Under the pieces are notes generated by a model. That model saw only the letters and a list, made by a program, of their open reading frames with translations. It did no database searches and was not told the DNA's origin. This document shows positions 24,137 to 32,401 of a stretch of 43,928 nucleotides of DNA, in pieces (positions within the stretch are counted from its first letter, which is position 1; every line of letters starts with the position of its first letter). The position numbers and the translations under genes were made by a program. The stretch spans positions 1 to 43,928 of the forward strand of contig JAKBYX010000016.1 in assembly GCA_021840255.1 (NCBI GenBank), read 5' to 3'. The DNA is from Nitrospirota bacterium (GTDB lineage Bacteria > Nitrospirota > Thermodesulfovibrionia > Thermodesulfovibrionales > JdFR-88).

Positions 24137-24845
24137 GTTTTTTTACGAAAACCCCCTTTGCCACTTCCTCTTCCACCGCTATGGTGGTCTCGTCCACCTT
24201 AACCACGTAGGATGGCTTTTTCTGGACCAGCCTTATCGTGGAGCCGGCCACAAGCCCTATGGAAGCGAGCCTGTCTATCATGGGTGTCCTCAGAAATACG
24301 ACCTTATAATCTTCTCCCACCTGGGAGTCGGCAAGCGAGGCGACAAGCGGAGTGACTTTCTTGGTGTACAGCTTGCAGCAATTGCCCCTGGGGATGGGCC
24401 TATTGTGCGGGCATGTAGGGGGATGGCCCAGGAAAGTGCATATGGCCTCCTCAACCTCCGGGCTTATCGCGTGCTCGAACCTGCAGGCGTCTTCCTCGTA
24501 CTCGTTCAGGGCAAGGATGTCGGCGAAAAGCCGCTCGGCAAGCCTGTGCCTGCGGGTAATGTCCCTGGCCCGCAGCCTTCCGGCCTCCGTAAACTTCACT
24601 CGCCCTCCGGGTATTATCTCTATGAGCCCGTCCTTGTGCATTCCATCAAGGCCAAGGGCCTGGGCATTTCCCAGGCTGGAGCTCAGCTCTTCCAGCGAGA
24701 CGGTTTCTTCAGCGCCCGCTCCCACGGAAGATACGCTCTTGCCGCCCTTCTCGAAAAGCTCCCACAGGCTCTCGAGGACCTCGTCCTCGAACTGCCTTTT
24801 TTCCGTTTCGGGCGCCGCCCGCATTTTTAAAAGGTCTTTATTCAT
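24126..24845 (-). CDS. DtxR/MntR-family metal-dependent regulator with FeoA-like domain
   Basis: A 239-residue protein. A winged helix (about 20-100) is followed by the dimer and metal-binding region with [14 protein letters not shown] and then [15 protein letters not shown] (Cys121, Glu124, His125), the DtxR metal ligands. A Cys/His-rich loop [17 protein letters not shown] (141-157) follows, and residues 163-235 form an FeoA/SH3-like domain. It should sense Fe(II) or Mn(II) and repress uptake genes. The long N-terminus (1-20) may mean the true start is Met8. It is 115 bp downstream of feoB in the same direction and has a Fur-like box overlapping its own -10. It overlaps queF. Confidence 0.88.
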   Translation of the reverse strand: MNKDLLKMRAAPETEKRQFEDEVLESLWELFEKGGKSVSSVGAGAEETVSLEELSSSLGNAQALGLDGMHKDGLIEIIPGGRVKFTEAGRLRARDITRRHRLAERLFADILALNEYEEDACRFEHAISPEVEEAICTFLGHPPTCPHNRPIPRGNCCKLYTKKVTPLVASLADSQVGEDYKVVFLRTPMIDRLASIGLVAGSTIRLVQKKPSYVVKVDETTIAVEEEVAKGVFVKKHES

Positions 24846-24850
24846 GGAGT

Positions 24851-24869
24851 ATTAATTTTATCATTATCA
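24851..24869 (-). promoter_or_regulatory. Fur-like box over the -10 of the dtxR-type gene
   Basis: On the minus strand TGATAATGATAAAATTAAT (24869-24851) matches the first 12 bases of the Fur consensus GATAATGATAATCATTATC apart from its end. It contains an extended -10 TGATAAAAT (24863-24855), 9 bp before ATG 24845. A repressor bound here would block the promoter. Confidence 0.55.
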
Positions 24870-24960
24870 TAAAAAAATTTTGCAATGCGTCCGGTTTTCA
24901 TTCTTTGGAACGCTGGCTAAACAGAAACCCTTCTTTCCATCCCTGACAAAACGCCGCTTT

Positions 24961-26997
24961 TTAGACGGCAACATTGAAATGCCTTAGCGCCCAGTTCAGA
25001 AAGCCGCCAAAAATGAGGGCGAAGGGCGTTATGATGGCCAGTATCGATAATGCCACCCGGATCCCTTTTTCTTTTATGATGATGAAAAAGCTTGCCAGAC
25101 AGGGCAGGAAAAGCGTTATGGTTACGATGCTCACGAGCGCCTGGACATGTGTAAGCAGGCCGTGCCGGGACATGTCGAAAAGCCCCGCTGCGCCGTAGTC
25201 CCTCCTTAAAAAACCTATAATGAACGCCTCCGTGGCCTTGGGGGGCAGCCCCAGGAGCCCGACGATCAACGGTGAGGCCGCCCTTTCTATCAGGGTGAGC
25301 ATGTTGAGCTTGTCCAGAGTGAAAAGCACCAGCGTGCCCAATATGAAGAGGGGCACGGCCTCTTTCAGATACCAGACGGCCCTGTTGGCGGTCTTCAGCG
25401 CCACGTTTTGAAGGGACGGTTTTCTGATGGGCGGTATCTCCAGGAAAAATTCGGAGCGCTTTCCAGGCAATATCCTTGCGGCCAGCCAGCCACCCAAAAG
25501 CAACACCCCAAGGACACACAGCAGCCAGATGGCCATCGCCATCATGGACAACGAGCCCAGCATGCCCAGTATCACCCCAAGCTGCGCCGAACAAGGAATG
25601 GCCAGCGAAAGAAGGAATATCGCTATCAGCCTGTCGCGCTTTCCCTCCAGGATCCTCGTTGTCATCACCGCCATTGTCCCGCAGCCAAGCCCCAGGACCA
25701 TCGGCAGGACGGCCTTTCCGCTAAGCCCCATCATGTTGAAAAACTTGTTGGTCATGATAGCAAGCCTCGGCAGGTACCCGCTGTCTTCGAGTATCGAGAA
25801 GGCGATGAAGAAGGTCGTTGTTATAGGCAGGACTATGGCGATCGAATAAGTGAACGCCATCGTGATGATGCCGTAGCGGCCCACGAAAAGCTCTGCAAGA
25901 AAAGGGACCGGTATGAGCTCAAACACCTTTGTGAACATCGGGTTCAGATACTGGCCGAATATCACATGCTCCAGAAAATTGACGAACACGCCTGCCCCGA
26001 GAACGCCCACGAACTCGTAAAGAGCGGCAAGCACCACCAGGAGGAACGGAAACCCCCATACCGGGTGAATGGTGGCCTTTGACAAAAACGCTATAATGGC
26101 GTTTTCCCGCTGCGGGACCTTTGAGAAAACCGCAGCCACGATCTCTCCGGCCTTTTTAAGGCGGGTCTCGTTTATGTAGAGCCCGGCCTGGGTCCCCAGC
26201 CTGAGTTCGCACTCGTCCCTCAGCGCCTCAATGTCCTCTATGGCTTTCTCATCCAGGTTTGCCTTGAGCCATGCGGCCAGGCTTTTGTCGCCGGAAAGCA
26301 CCATGAGGGCTATTGAGCGCCCGGAGATGTTCGCGGGGGGAAGATAAGAGGCAACCTTCCCTATGTACTCCTCGGCCTTGCCGTAGTTCACATTAAAGGC
26401 GGGTACCGCACCGCCATTCGATATCGCGGCGGAAAGCTCCTTCAGGCCCTTTCTTTGCGGGGCCACGGTCCCCACTACCTGTATCTCAAGCGCCCGGGAA
26501 AGCGCCTCCTTGTCTATCGTGATGCCGCTGTCCATGGCCTCGTCTTCCATGTTCAGAGCCAGAACGGCCGGCAGCCCCATCTCGGCAAGCTGTATGGTTA
26601 TGGAAAGGGTGCGTCTCAGGTTCTTTGCGTCCCCCACCTGAACGGTTATATCCGGCCTCTGCTCAAGCAGGATGTCCCTTGTGACCCGTTCGTCCTCGCT
26701 CATGGGCAGAAGGTTGTTGACGCCGGGAGTGTCCACCACAAGGTAACGTTTCCCGCCCAGGGTCATATTGCTCTGCGTGACCTCAACCGTGGTGCCGGGG
26801 TAATTGGAAACTGTCGCGTATTTGCCGGTGAGAAGGCCAAAGATGACGCTTTTGCCTACATTAGGGTTTCCGACCAGGGCCAGCCGGCTGAGCGGCTGTG
26901 CCGCGCTGCTTCCCTGGGCTGGTTGGGTTTTCCCGCCCGCCTTTGCCTTTAACGGCCCTTTTCCTCCGGACGTCATTTCCTGATCTTCCGCCTGCAT
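24961..26997 (-). CDS. feoB: Ferrous iron transporter FeoB
   Basis: A 678-residue Fe(II) importer of the inner membrane. The N-terminal G domain has G1 GNPNVGKS (43-50), the G2 Thr in YPGTTVE, G3 DTPG (89-92) and G4 NMED (149-152; the family uses NxxD). A helical linker (about 200-310) and a polytopic membrane part (about 310-678) follow, with GCGTMAVMTTR and SLAIPCSAQLG, the two Gate motifs. The first 36 residues are a Gln/Ala/Gly/Lys-rich extension. The start ATG 26997 has AAGGG. No separate feoA exists here; the neighbouring regulator carries an FeoA-like domain. The promoter with a Fur-like box lies at 27030-27078. Confidence 0.96.
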   Translation of the reverse strand: MQAEDQEMTSGGKGPLKAKAGGKTQPAQGSSAAQPLSRLALVGNPNVGKSVIFGLLTGKYATVSNYPGTTVEVTQSNMTLGGKRYLVVDTPGVNNLLPMSEDERVTRDILLEQRPDITVQVGDAKNLRRTLSITIQLAEMGLPAVLALNMEDEAMDSGITIDKEALSRALEIQVVGTVAPQRKGLKELSAAISNGGAVPAFNVNYGKAEEYIGKVASYLPPANISGRSIALMVLSGDKSLAAWLKANLDEKAIEDIEALRDECELRLGTQAGLYINETRLKKAGEIVAAVFSKVPQRENAIIAFLSKATIHPVWGFPFLLVVLAALYEFVGVLGAGVFVNFLEHVIFGQYLNPMFTKVFELIPVPFLAELFVGRYGIITMAFTYSIAIVLPITTTFFIAFSILEDSGYLPRLAIMTNKFFNMMGLSGKAVLPMVLGLGCGTMAVMTTRILEGKRDRLIAIFLLSLAIPCSAQLGVILGMLGSLSMMAMAIWLLCVLGVLLLGGWLAARILPGKRSEFFLEIPPIRKPSLQNVALKTANRAVWYLKEAVPLFILGTLVLFTLDKLNMLTLIERAASPLIVGLLGLPPKATEAFIIGFLRRDYGAAGLFDMSRHGLLTHVQALVSIVTITLFLPCLASFFIIIKEKGIRVALSILAIITPFALIFGGFLNWALRHFNVAV

Positions 26998-27029
26998 GGA
27001 TGCCCTTTTTTATTTCTCCCTTATCAATA

Positions 27030-27078
27030 TTGAGACTCAGTTTCGATTATTGTACGGCAATAGGAACCATTAAGTCAA
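27030..27078 (-). promoter_or_regulatory. feoB promoter with Fur-like operator
   Basis: On the minus strand, -35 TTGACT (27078-27073), an 18-bp spacer and -10 TACAAT (27054-27049). Directly downstream, on the plus strand, TTGAGACTCAGTTTCGATTA (27030-27049) resembles Fur boxes of the form TTGAGAATCATTTTCAATTA at 17 of 20 positions by eye. It covers the expected start of transcription. Two overlapping palindromes, TCAATATTGA (27024-27033) and TGAGACTCA (27031-27039), are also present. Confidence 0.6.
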
Positions 27079-27116
27079 AAAAGAAATCAGATCGCGAACT
27101 GAAATGAGAATGAATC

Positions 27117-27138
27117 ACCCTGCGGCAAGCCGCAGGGT
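27117..27138. terminator. Strong hairpin between the thioesterase gene and feoB
   Basis: ACCCTGCGG (27117-27125) and CCGCAGGGT (27130-27138) form a perfect 9-bp stem with a CAAG loop. It may end the thioesterase transcript on the minus strand, but no clear T run follows. Confidence 0.45.
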
Positions 27139-27160
27139 ATCTGTTATGAATTTTCAGTTT

Positions 27161-27251
27161 GTCATCCTGGCCAGAATTTTATTTATTAATAAAAATCGGG
27201 CGGAATCTTTCTTAAGAAGGATTCCCGGCGCGCTTCGCTTGCGGGAATGAC
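27161..27251. repeat. Dispersed palindromic element, copy 2
   Basis: A 91-bp copy in the opposite orientation to 21418-21487, ending GGGAATGAC. Another hairpin, CTGTAG-CGAG-CTACAG, follows at 27265-27280. Confidence 0.6.
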
Positions 27252-27299
27252 ACACGAGGTTACTCTGTAGCGAGCTACAGGGAATTGCAAGTTAAAAAA

Positions 27300-27707
27300 C
27301 TATTCAGGCTGGAGCAGTTTTGCCTTGGCGGTAGCGATAAGGGCGCCTTCGGGGCAGGTCCGGAGCTCGGAAGCGGCTGCGATCAGCCGGTGCGCGGGCG
27401 GGCCGTCTATCCACCCTTCCACCTGAACCTGCTGCCCTACGGCAAGCGCGCTTCTGAACCTGACCTGTATCTCGGCGGTCACCGGCATGAGCCCCGCTCT
27501 GATGGCGGCATGCGCCATGGACTCATCCAGAAGGGTGGAAATAATGCCCCCGTGGACGATGTCCTTGTAACCCTGAAACTCTTTTCCCGCCGTGAAAAGG
27601 GCGGTTACGCCCCGGCCGCCAGCCTGAAAAACAAGGTGGAGACCCGCGGGGTTTTCGCTCCCGCAGGCAAAACAGCGGTGGTCGTCCTCAAGCTTCACCT
27701 TACCCAT
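27300..27707 (-). CDS. PaaI-type hotdog-fold thioesterase
   Basis: A 135-residue single hotdog domain that should hydrolyse acyl- or aryl-CoA thioesters. HGGIISTLLDESMAHA (residues 52-67) is the helix with the catalytic Asp/Glu and the HGG motif. An N-terminal CFACGSENPAGLHL (residues 12-25) is the extended start common in this subgroup. The substrate is unknown. The ATG at 27707 follows GGGGAT. A TGGTAAAAT box (27732-27724) lies 16 bp upstream, immediately behind the rho hairpin, so the gene may have its own promoter. No phenylacetate or fatty-acid genes are near. Confidence 0.88.
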   Translation of the reverse strand: MGKVKLEDDHRCFACGSENPAGLHLVFQAGGRGVTALFTAGKEFQGYKDIVHGGIISTLLDESMAHAAIRAGLMPVTAEIQVRFRSALAVGQQVQVEGWIDGPPAHRLIAAASELRTCPEGALIATAKAKLLQPE

Positions 27708-27731
27708 ATCCCCAAAATACGGTATTTTACC

Positions 27732-27767
27732 AGAACCCGCCTCAAAATTGATTTTGAAGCGGGTTCT
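27732..27767 (-). terminator. Hairpin at the rho stop codon
   Basis: AGAACCCGCCTCAAAAT (27732-27748) pairs with ATTTTGAAGCGGGTTCT (27751-27767) over 17 bp with one mismatch and a 2-base tip. It begins within the rho stop codon (27766-27768). No T run follows on the minus strand, so it may protect the 3' end or act with other factors. Confidence 0.6.
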
Positions 27768-29028
27768 ACTGGTTCATCCTCTCAAGGAATTCCTTGTTGC
27801 TCTTCGTCCCGCGCAGCTTGTCGAGCAGGAACTCCATGCTCTCTACAGGGCCGAGGGGTGAGAGCACCTTCCTCAATATCCACATCTTGCGGAGCGTGTC
27901 CTTGTCCACGAGGAGCTCCTCTTTCCTCGTGCCCGAGGAGTTTATATCTATGCTGGGGAATATCCTCTTGTCCACGAGCTTCCTTTCAAGGTGCAGCTCC
28001 ATGTTGCCTGTCCCCTTGAACTCCTCGAAGATAACGTCATCCATGCGGCTTCCGGTATCGACAAGGGCAGTGCCCAGGATAGTGAGGCTGCCGCCGCTTT
28101 CTATGTTCCTGGCGGTACCAAAAAAGCGCTTGGGCTTCTGGAGGGCGTTTGAGTCCAGACCGCCCGACAGCACCTTGCCGCTTGTGGGGATGATCGCGTT
28201 GTACGCCCTGGCAAGCCTGGTAATGCTGTCCAGGAGGATGACCACGTCCCTGCCTCCCTCGACGAGCCTCTTGGCGCGCTCGATGACCATTTCCGCGACC
28301 TGGCAATGCCTCTGCGGCGGTTCATCAAAGGTTGAGCTTATGATCTCCGCGCCGGGCACCTGGCGTTTCCAGTCGGTCACCTCTTCCGGCCTTTCGTCTA
28401 TGAGCAGGACTATAAGATGCACCTCCCGCCCGTTTTTCTTTACTGCCTTGGCGATGGACTGAAGAAGCATAGTTTTGCCGGTGCGTGGCGCTGCCACTAT
28501 CATTCCCCTTTGGCCCTTGCCTATGGGGGTTATAAGCTCCATGACCCTGGTCGAGAAATCGGGGGCGTCGTATTCAAGCTTTATGCGCTCCGTCGGGTAA
28601 TAGGGGACAAGGTTGTCAAAAAGCGCCCTGCTTATGGAATCTTCCGGGGACTCATGATTGACGGCCTCTACCTTAAGGAGGGCAAAATACCGCTCGGCCT
28701 CTTTTGGCGGCCTTATGTGGCCGGAGACCAGGTCTCCGGTGCGCAGATTGAACCTCCTTATCTGGGAGGGGGAAACATATATGTCATCGGGGCCGGGCAG
28801 GTAGCTGTAATCCGGCGACCGCAAAAATCCGAACCCATCCGGGAGTATCTCCAGCACGCCTTCGCCAAACACATTGCCCGTTTTCTGGGCGTGGGCCTGC
28901 AGAATCGCGAATATCAGGTCCTGCTTCCTAAGCCCGCTGGCGCCGTCCACCTTGAGCTCCCTGGCTAACTTTGTCAATTCCTCGATTGTCTTTTCCTTGA
29001 GTTCGGAAATGGAAATGTCCTGCATCAT
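27766..29028 (-). CDS. rho: Transcription termination factor Rho
   Basis: A 420-residue hexameric RNA helicase that ends transcription. The N-terminal Rho_N helices (5-50) and the cold-shock RNA-binding domain (about 55-125, [20 protein letters not shown]) precede the ATPase with Walker A APRTGKTM (180-187), Walker [11 protein letters not shown], the Q-loop [10 protein letters not shown] and the R-loop. No insertion domain is present; length is normal. Two ATGs (29028 and 29025) follow TAGGAGA. The message has a roughly 180-nt leader, which could allow autogenous control as known in E. coli. A strong hairpin begins at the stop codon. Confidence 0.97.
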   Translation of the reverse strand: MMQDISISELKEKTIEELTKLARELKVDGASGLRKQDLIFAILQAHAQKTGNVFGEGVLEILPDGFGFLRSPDYSYLPGPDDIYVSPSQIRRFNLRTGDLVSGHIRPPKEAERYFALLKVEAVNHESPEDSISRALFDNLVPYYPTERIKLEYDAPDFSTRVMELITPIGKGQRGMIVAAPRTGKTMLLQSIAKAVKKNGREVHLIVLLIDERPEEVTDWKRQVPGAEIISSTFDEPPQRHCQVAEMVIERAKRLVEGGRDVVILLDSITRLARAYNAIIPTSGKVLSGGLDSNALQKPKRFFGTARNIESGGSLTILGTALVDTGSRMDDVIFEEFKGTGNMELHLERKLVDKRIFPSIDINSSGTRKEELLVDKDTLRKMWILRKVLSPLGPVESMEFLLDKLRGTKSNKEFLERMNQ

Positions 29029-29213
29029 GCTGGTCTTCTCCTAGAAATGCGCTGGCAGTTCAGATTTCTTGCCGGCAGGTTTTTTTTACAGCTATCCTCT
29101 CGCTGGTTTTTTATTTTTTTAAGGGGCTTGTTATGCCCGGGTAAAATATGGTGAATTTTTTTCGAATTTCCTGCAAAAGATCAGTCACAGTCCTAAAAAA
29201 GCACGCAGTACAA
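29029..29213 (-). other. Leader of the rho message
   Basis: About 180 bases between the promoter and rho, A/T-rich on average, without an ORF. No known riboswitch pattern is seen. Confidence 0.4.
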
Positions 29214-29243
29214 AAAATACACAAAATGACATCCGTTTGTCAA
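29214..29243 (-). promoter_or_regulatory. rho promoter
   Basis: On the minus strand, a perfect -35 TTGACA (29243-29238), an 18-bp spacer and -10 TATTTT (29219-29214). Confidence 0.5.
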
Positions 29244-29265
29244 TGCAAATCGGACCGCGTCATTT

Positions 29266-29293
29266 AAGGGCCCGGCGCGGCTGCCGGCCCCTT
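29266..29293 (-). terminator. GC-rich hairpin behind the ribosomal operon
   Basis: AAGGGCCCGGC (29266-29276) and GCCGGCCCCTT (29283-29293) form a stem with one mismatch and a short loop, about 60 bp after the 29-aa ORF. It probably ends the alpha-operon transcript, though only a short T stretch follows. Confidence 0.5.
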
Positions 29294-29352
29294 TCCTACT
29301 TGCGGCCCTTTTTGGGAGAACACGTCCCCTTCGCGCCCCTTGCGGATGTCCC

Positions 29353-29442
29353 TCAAGTGGGGACCCCCATCAAGGGGAACACGAGGAATTGCAGGACCAG
29401 CCAGACGATCAGAACACCCAACCCCAGGAGCCAATCCGGCAT
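29353..29442 (-). CDS. 29-aa single-helix membrane protein behind rplQ
   Basis: ATG 29442 starts two bases after the rplQ stop (TAA-AC-ATG), with GGGAG eight bases upstream inside rplQ. The product reads MPDWLLGLGVLIVWLVLQFL then VFPLMGVPT and stops. It is one membrane helix with a short charged start and a GVPT end. Its function is unknown. Tight coupling and a good ribosome-binding site in a highly expressed operon support a real gene; the size is below the usual annotation cut-off. It could in principle be chance coding in GC-rich sequence. Confidence 0.6.
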   Translation of the reverse strand: MPDWLLGLGVLIVWLVLQFLVFPLMGVPT

Positions 29443-29444
29443 GT

Positions 29445-29882
29445 TTATTTCTCCCGCTTTTCTTCTTTTTCCTGTTTTTCCTTTTCCCTCACCTGCTTTG
29501 GCTTCTCGGGCTCAGACTTCTTTCCTTCATAATCCACGAACTCTATGACCGCCATCGGCGCGCAGTCGCCCATCCTGCACCGCGTCTGGACTATGCGGAG
29601 GTATCCGCCGTTTCTGCCCTGAAAGCGGGGGGCTATCTCGCCAAAGAGCTTGCTGACAGCCGTCCTGCTGGCAAGCCCCGCAAGGGCCACCCTTCTTGAA
29701 TTGAGGTCTCCCCGGACGCCAAGGGTCACCAGCCGCTCTGCAATGGCCCTCGTCTCTTTCGCCCTGGCGAGAGTGGTTTCTATCCTCTCATGGAGTATAA
29801 GAGAGGTCAACAGGCCGCGTATGAGCGCCTTCCTCTGGTTTGCCGTGCGTCCGAAATGTCTTCCAGCCTTCTTATGCCGCAT
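29445..29882 (-). CDS. rplQ: 50S ribosomal protein L17
   Basis: A 145-residue protein of the large subunit near the exit-tunnel region. The conserved start is MRHKKAGRHFGRTANQRKAL, followed by LTSLILHERIETTLARAKE. The core ends near residue 118, and the last 25 residues are a Lys/Glu-rich tail (KSEPEKPKQVREKEKQEKEE) that L17 proteins often lack. Its ATG lies inside the end of rpoA (11-base overlap). It is the last long gene of the alpha operon; the 29-aa ORF follows. Confidence 0.96.
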   Translation of the reverse strand: MRHKKAGRHFGRTANQRKALIRGLLTSLILHERIETTLARAKETRAIAERLVTLGVRGDLNSRRVALAGLASRTAVSKLFGEIAPRFQGRNGGYLRIVQTRCRMGDCAPMAVIEFVDYEGKKSEPEKPKQVREKEKQEKEEKREK

Positions 29883-30897
29883 GTCCTCCCCCCATCTTCT
29901 CCTCGATTCCTACCCTCATGCCGAACCTGAGCCCCATGCTGTTTAAAAGGTCTTTTATCTCAGTCAGGGACTTGCGTCCGAAGTTTTTCGTCTTGAGCAT
30001 ATCATGCTCGGTCTTCTGCACGAGTTCAGCGATCGTCTTTATGTTTGCGTTCTTGAGGCAGTTCTGTGCCCTCACGCTCAGTTCGAGCTCATCGACACCC
30101 TTTGACAGGTTCTCATTCATCACCGGGTCCGCCTCGAAGCCCGCGCCCATGGCCGGGGAAAGAACGCTCTTCTGCTCACCCTCGTCGTGCTCTTCCTCTT
30201 TCACCAGCATGAAGAACTTCAGGTGCTCCATCAGAATGGAGGCGGACTGCGTTACCGCCTGCTCGGGATCTATGCTTCCATCCGTCCAGAGTTCGAGCAC
30301 CAGGCGGTCGTAATCCGTGGAACGACCCACGCGGGCCTTCTCCACCCAGAAATTGACTTTCTTGATCGGGCTGAAGACGGAGTCCACAGCGATAGTGTCT
30401 ACCGAGAAATTCTCGTCCTTATTAAGTTCGGCGGGCACGTAGCCCTTGCCCTTCCTCACGAATATCTCGGCGTCGAAGGACGCGCCCTTGTCCAGCGTGG
30501 CTATGACTTGCTCGGGGGTGAGTATCTCAATGTCACCATCCGGTTTTATGTCCGCTCCGAGCACGGCGCGTGGGCCCTTGACGCTTATGGCCGCTGACTT
30601 TGTGCCGTTCCCGTGCATGACGAACCTTAGTTTTTTCATGTTGAGGATGATGTTCATGACATCCTCTTTCACACCTTCGACGGGAGCGAACTCATGCACC
30701 GCGCCCCGTATCTTGGCAGCCACCACCGCCGCGCCCTCAAGTGAGGACAGAAGCACTCTCCTTAACGAGTTGCCCAGTGTAACACCGTAACCCCTCTCAA
30801 GGGGCTCGGCAATCAGCTTTCCATATGTATCAGTTAGGGTTTCTTCATCAAACCTTATCTTTTCCGGCAGCTGAAAACCCTTTTTTTTCAGATCCAT
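29872..30897 (-). CDS. rpoA: RNA polymerase subunit alpha
   Basis: A 341-residue subunit that dimerises to start assembly of the core enzyme. The N-terminal domain holds EPLERGYGVTLGNSLRRVLL, and the C-terminal domain (about 255-325) holds the helix-hairpin-helix with NCLKNANIKTIAELVQKTE and GRKSLTEIKDLLNSMGLRFG, which contacts UP elements and activators. A good GAGGAGG precedes ATG 30897. A 99-bp gap to rpsD contains a CCCCGTC/GGCGGGG hairpin (30968-30987) that may modulate rpoA expression. Confidence 0.98.
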   Translation of the reverse strand: MDLKKKGFQLPEKIRFDEETLTDTYGKLIAEPLERGYGVTLGNSLRRVLLSSLEGAAVVAAKIRGAVHEFAPVEGVKEDVMNIILNMKKLRFVMHGNGTKSAAISVKGPRAVLGADIKPDGDIEILTPEQVIATLDKGASFDAEIFVRKGKGYVPAELNKDENFSVDTIAVDSVFSPIKKVNFWVEKARVGRSTDYDRLVLELWTDGSIDPEQAVTQSASILMEHLKFFMLVKEEEHDEGEQKSVLSPAMGAGFEADPVMNENLSKGVDELELSVRAQNCLKNANIKTIAELVQKTEHDMLKTKNFGRKSLTEIKDLLNSMGLRFGMRVGIEEKMGGGHAA

Positions 30898-30996
30898 AAG
30901 GCCTCCTCTATGCCCCGAATTTTATCTTCAGATCCATCGAATCTTTCTCTTTTTCGCCTTGCTGCGCCCCCGTCCTTAAAGGCGGGGAGCCCGCTT

Positions 30997-31626
30997 TTAC
31001 TTTGAGTACAGCTCCACGACAAGCTGTTCCTGGACGTCAAGCGGTATCTCTTCCCTGGCGGGTATGTGAGTTATCTTCCCTGAACGTGTGTCCGGGGCAA
31101 TATCCATCCACGAGGGAAGACCCCTGTGCTCCGCCTTTGCAAGATTGTCTTCAATATACGCATGACTCTTCTTGGCGTCGACCACCTCCACCATATCTCC
31201 AGGCCTCACCTGGAATGAGGGGATGTTCACGCGCGTGCCGTTAACCTTGAAGAACCCATGCCCTATGAACTGCCTGGCCTGGGACCTGTTGCTCGCAAAG
31301 CCCATGCGGAAAACGACGTTGTCGAGCCTGCGTTCCAAGAGCTGAAGTAGTGTTTCGCCCGTGGAGCCTCCCTTCTTCCTGGAGGCCATCTCAAAGTAAC
31401 GCCTGAACTGCTTTTCCAGCAGACCGTAGATGTTTTTCACCTTCTGCTTTTCCCTGAGCTGGAAACCGTAGTCAGAGAGTTTGCCCCTTCTCTGTCCGTG
31501 CTGGCCCGGCGGGTACTTCCTTCTTTCCACTGAACACTTCTCCGTAAAGCACCTGTCCCCCTTAAGGAAAAGTTTCTCCCCTTCTCTGCGGCATATCCTG
31601 CAATCTGCATCAGTATATCTGGCCAT
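30997..31626 (-). CDS. rpsD: 30S ribosomal protein S4, zinc-binding form
   Basis: A 209-residue primary 16S rRNA-binding protein. Cys9, Cys12, Cys26 and Cys31 make a zinc site (the C+ form); many Gammaproteobacteria lack these. The S4 RNA-binding domain holds RLDNVVFRMGFASNRSQARQ and GHGFFKVNG. In E. coli S4 is the autoregulator of the alpha operon; no pseudoknot was identified here. Its ATG shares one base with the rpsK stop (TGATG). Confidence 0.97.
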   Translation of the reverse strand: MARYTDADCRICRREGEKLFLKGDRCFTEKCSVERRKYPPGQHGQRRGKLSDYGFQLREKQKVKNIYGLLEKQFRRYFEMASRKKGGSTGETLLQLLERRLDNVVFRMGFASNRSQARQFIGHGFFKVNGTRVNIPSFQVRPGDMVEVVDAKKSHAYIEDNLAKAEHRGLPSWMDIAPDTRSGKITHIPAREEIPLDVQEQLVVELYSK

Positions 31627-32012
31627 CAGACCCTCCTGCGTTTGGGCGGCCTGCAGCCATTATGCGGCACGGGGGTCACGTCCTTTATCAGGTTGACCTC
31701 AAGACCTGCCGCCTGCAGCGCCCTTATGGCCGCCTCGCGTCCCGCGCCGGGACCCTTCACGAACACATCTATCTGTTTCATCCCGTATTCAAGCACCCGT
31801 TTGGCCGCCGCCTCCGCCGCCATCTGGGCCGCATAAAGCGTGCCCTTTCTTGATCCCTTGAAGCCCAGGCTGCCCGCGCTGGACCATGAGAGGACCCCGC
31901 CATTGGGATCCGTTATCGTGACTATCGTATTATTAAAGCTCGCCTGAATATGAGCCGCCCCGTAGGGAATGCTCTTCTTTTCCTTCTTGCCTGCCCTTTT
32001 CCTCTGTGCCAT
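31626..32012 (-). CDS. rpsK: 30S ribosomal protein S11
   Basis: A 128-residue platform protein of the small subunit that contacts S18 and the Shine-Dalgarno helix region. The conserved end [13 protein letters not shown] and the core [18 protein letters not shown] are intact. The first 18 residues are a Lys/Arg-rich arm. It follows rpsM by 17 bases and overlaps rpsD by one base. Confidence 0.97.
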   Translation of the reverse strand: MAQRKRAGKKEKKSIPYGAAHIQASFNNTIVTITDPNGGVLSWSSAGSLGFKGSRKGTLYAAQMAAEAAAKRVLEYGMKQIDVFVKGPGAGREAAIRALQAAGLEVNLIKDVTPVPHNGCRPPKRRRV

Positions 32013-32029
32013 CCGGTTCTAAAGCCCCC

Positions 32030-32398
32030 TTACTTCTTCTTGCCCGCTATAGACTTGCGGGGCCCTTTTCTTGTACGTGCGTTGGTGCGCGTCCTCTGAC
32101 CCTTGACGGGCAGTCCGAGCCTGTGCCTCATTCCCCTGTAACTGCCTATATCCTGAAGGCGCTTTATGCTCATTGCGACCTCACGCCTCAAATCACCCTC
32201 GACCTTGAATTCCCGTTCGATCGCCGCCCTGATCTTGACGATGTCATCGTCCTTCAGGTCCTTGACCCTGATGTTGGGATCCACACCCGTCTGGGACAAA
32301 ATCCTGCCCGAAGTCGTGCGTCCTATCCCAAAAATACGCGTGAGACCAATCTCCACCCTCTCGCCCTTCGGTAAGTCGACACCGGCTATTCTTGCCAT
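32030..32398 (-). CDS. rpsM: 30S ribosomal protein S13
   Basis: A 122-residue head protein that touches the P-site tRNA and forms bridges to the large subunit. The start [20 protein letters not shown] and the basic tail [20 protein letters not shown] are typical. Only three bases separate it from the rpmJ stop, so the L36-S13 pair is coupled as in most bacteria. Confidence 0.97.
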   Translation of the reverse strand: MARIAGVDLPKGERVEIGLTRIFGIGRTTSGRILSQTGVDPNIRVKDLKDDDIVKIRAAIEREFKVEGDLRREVAMSIKRLQDIGSYRGMRHRLGLPVKGQRTRTNARTRKGPRKSIAGKKK

Positions 32399-32401
32399 CT
32401 C

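Noticed and set aside
24012-24830. 272-codon plus-strand ORF opposite the regulator and queF
   Set aside because: Shadow frame of the real minus-strand genes.
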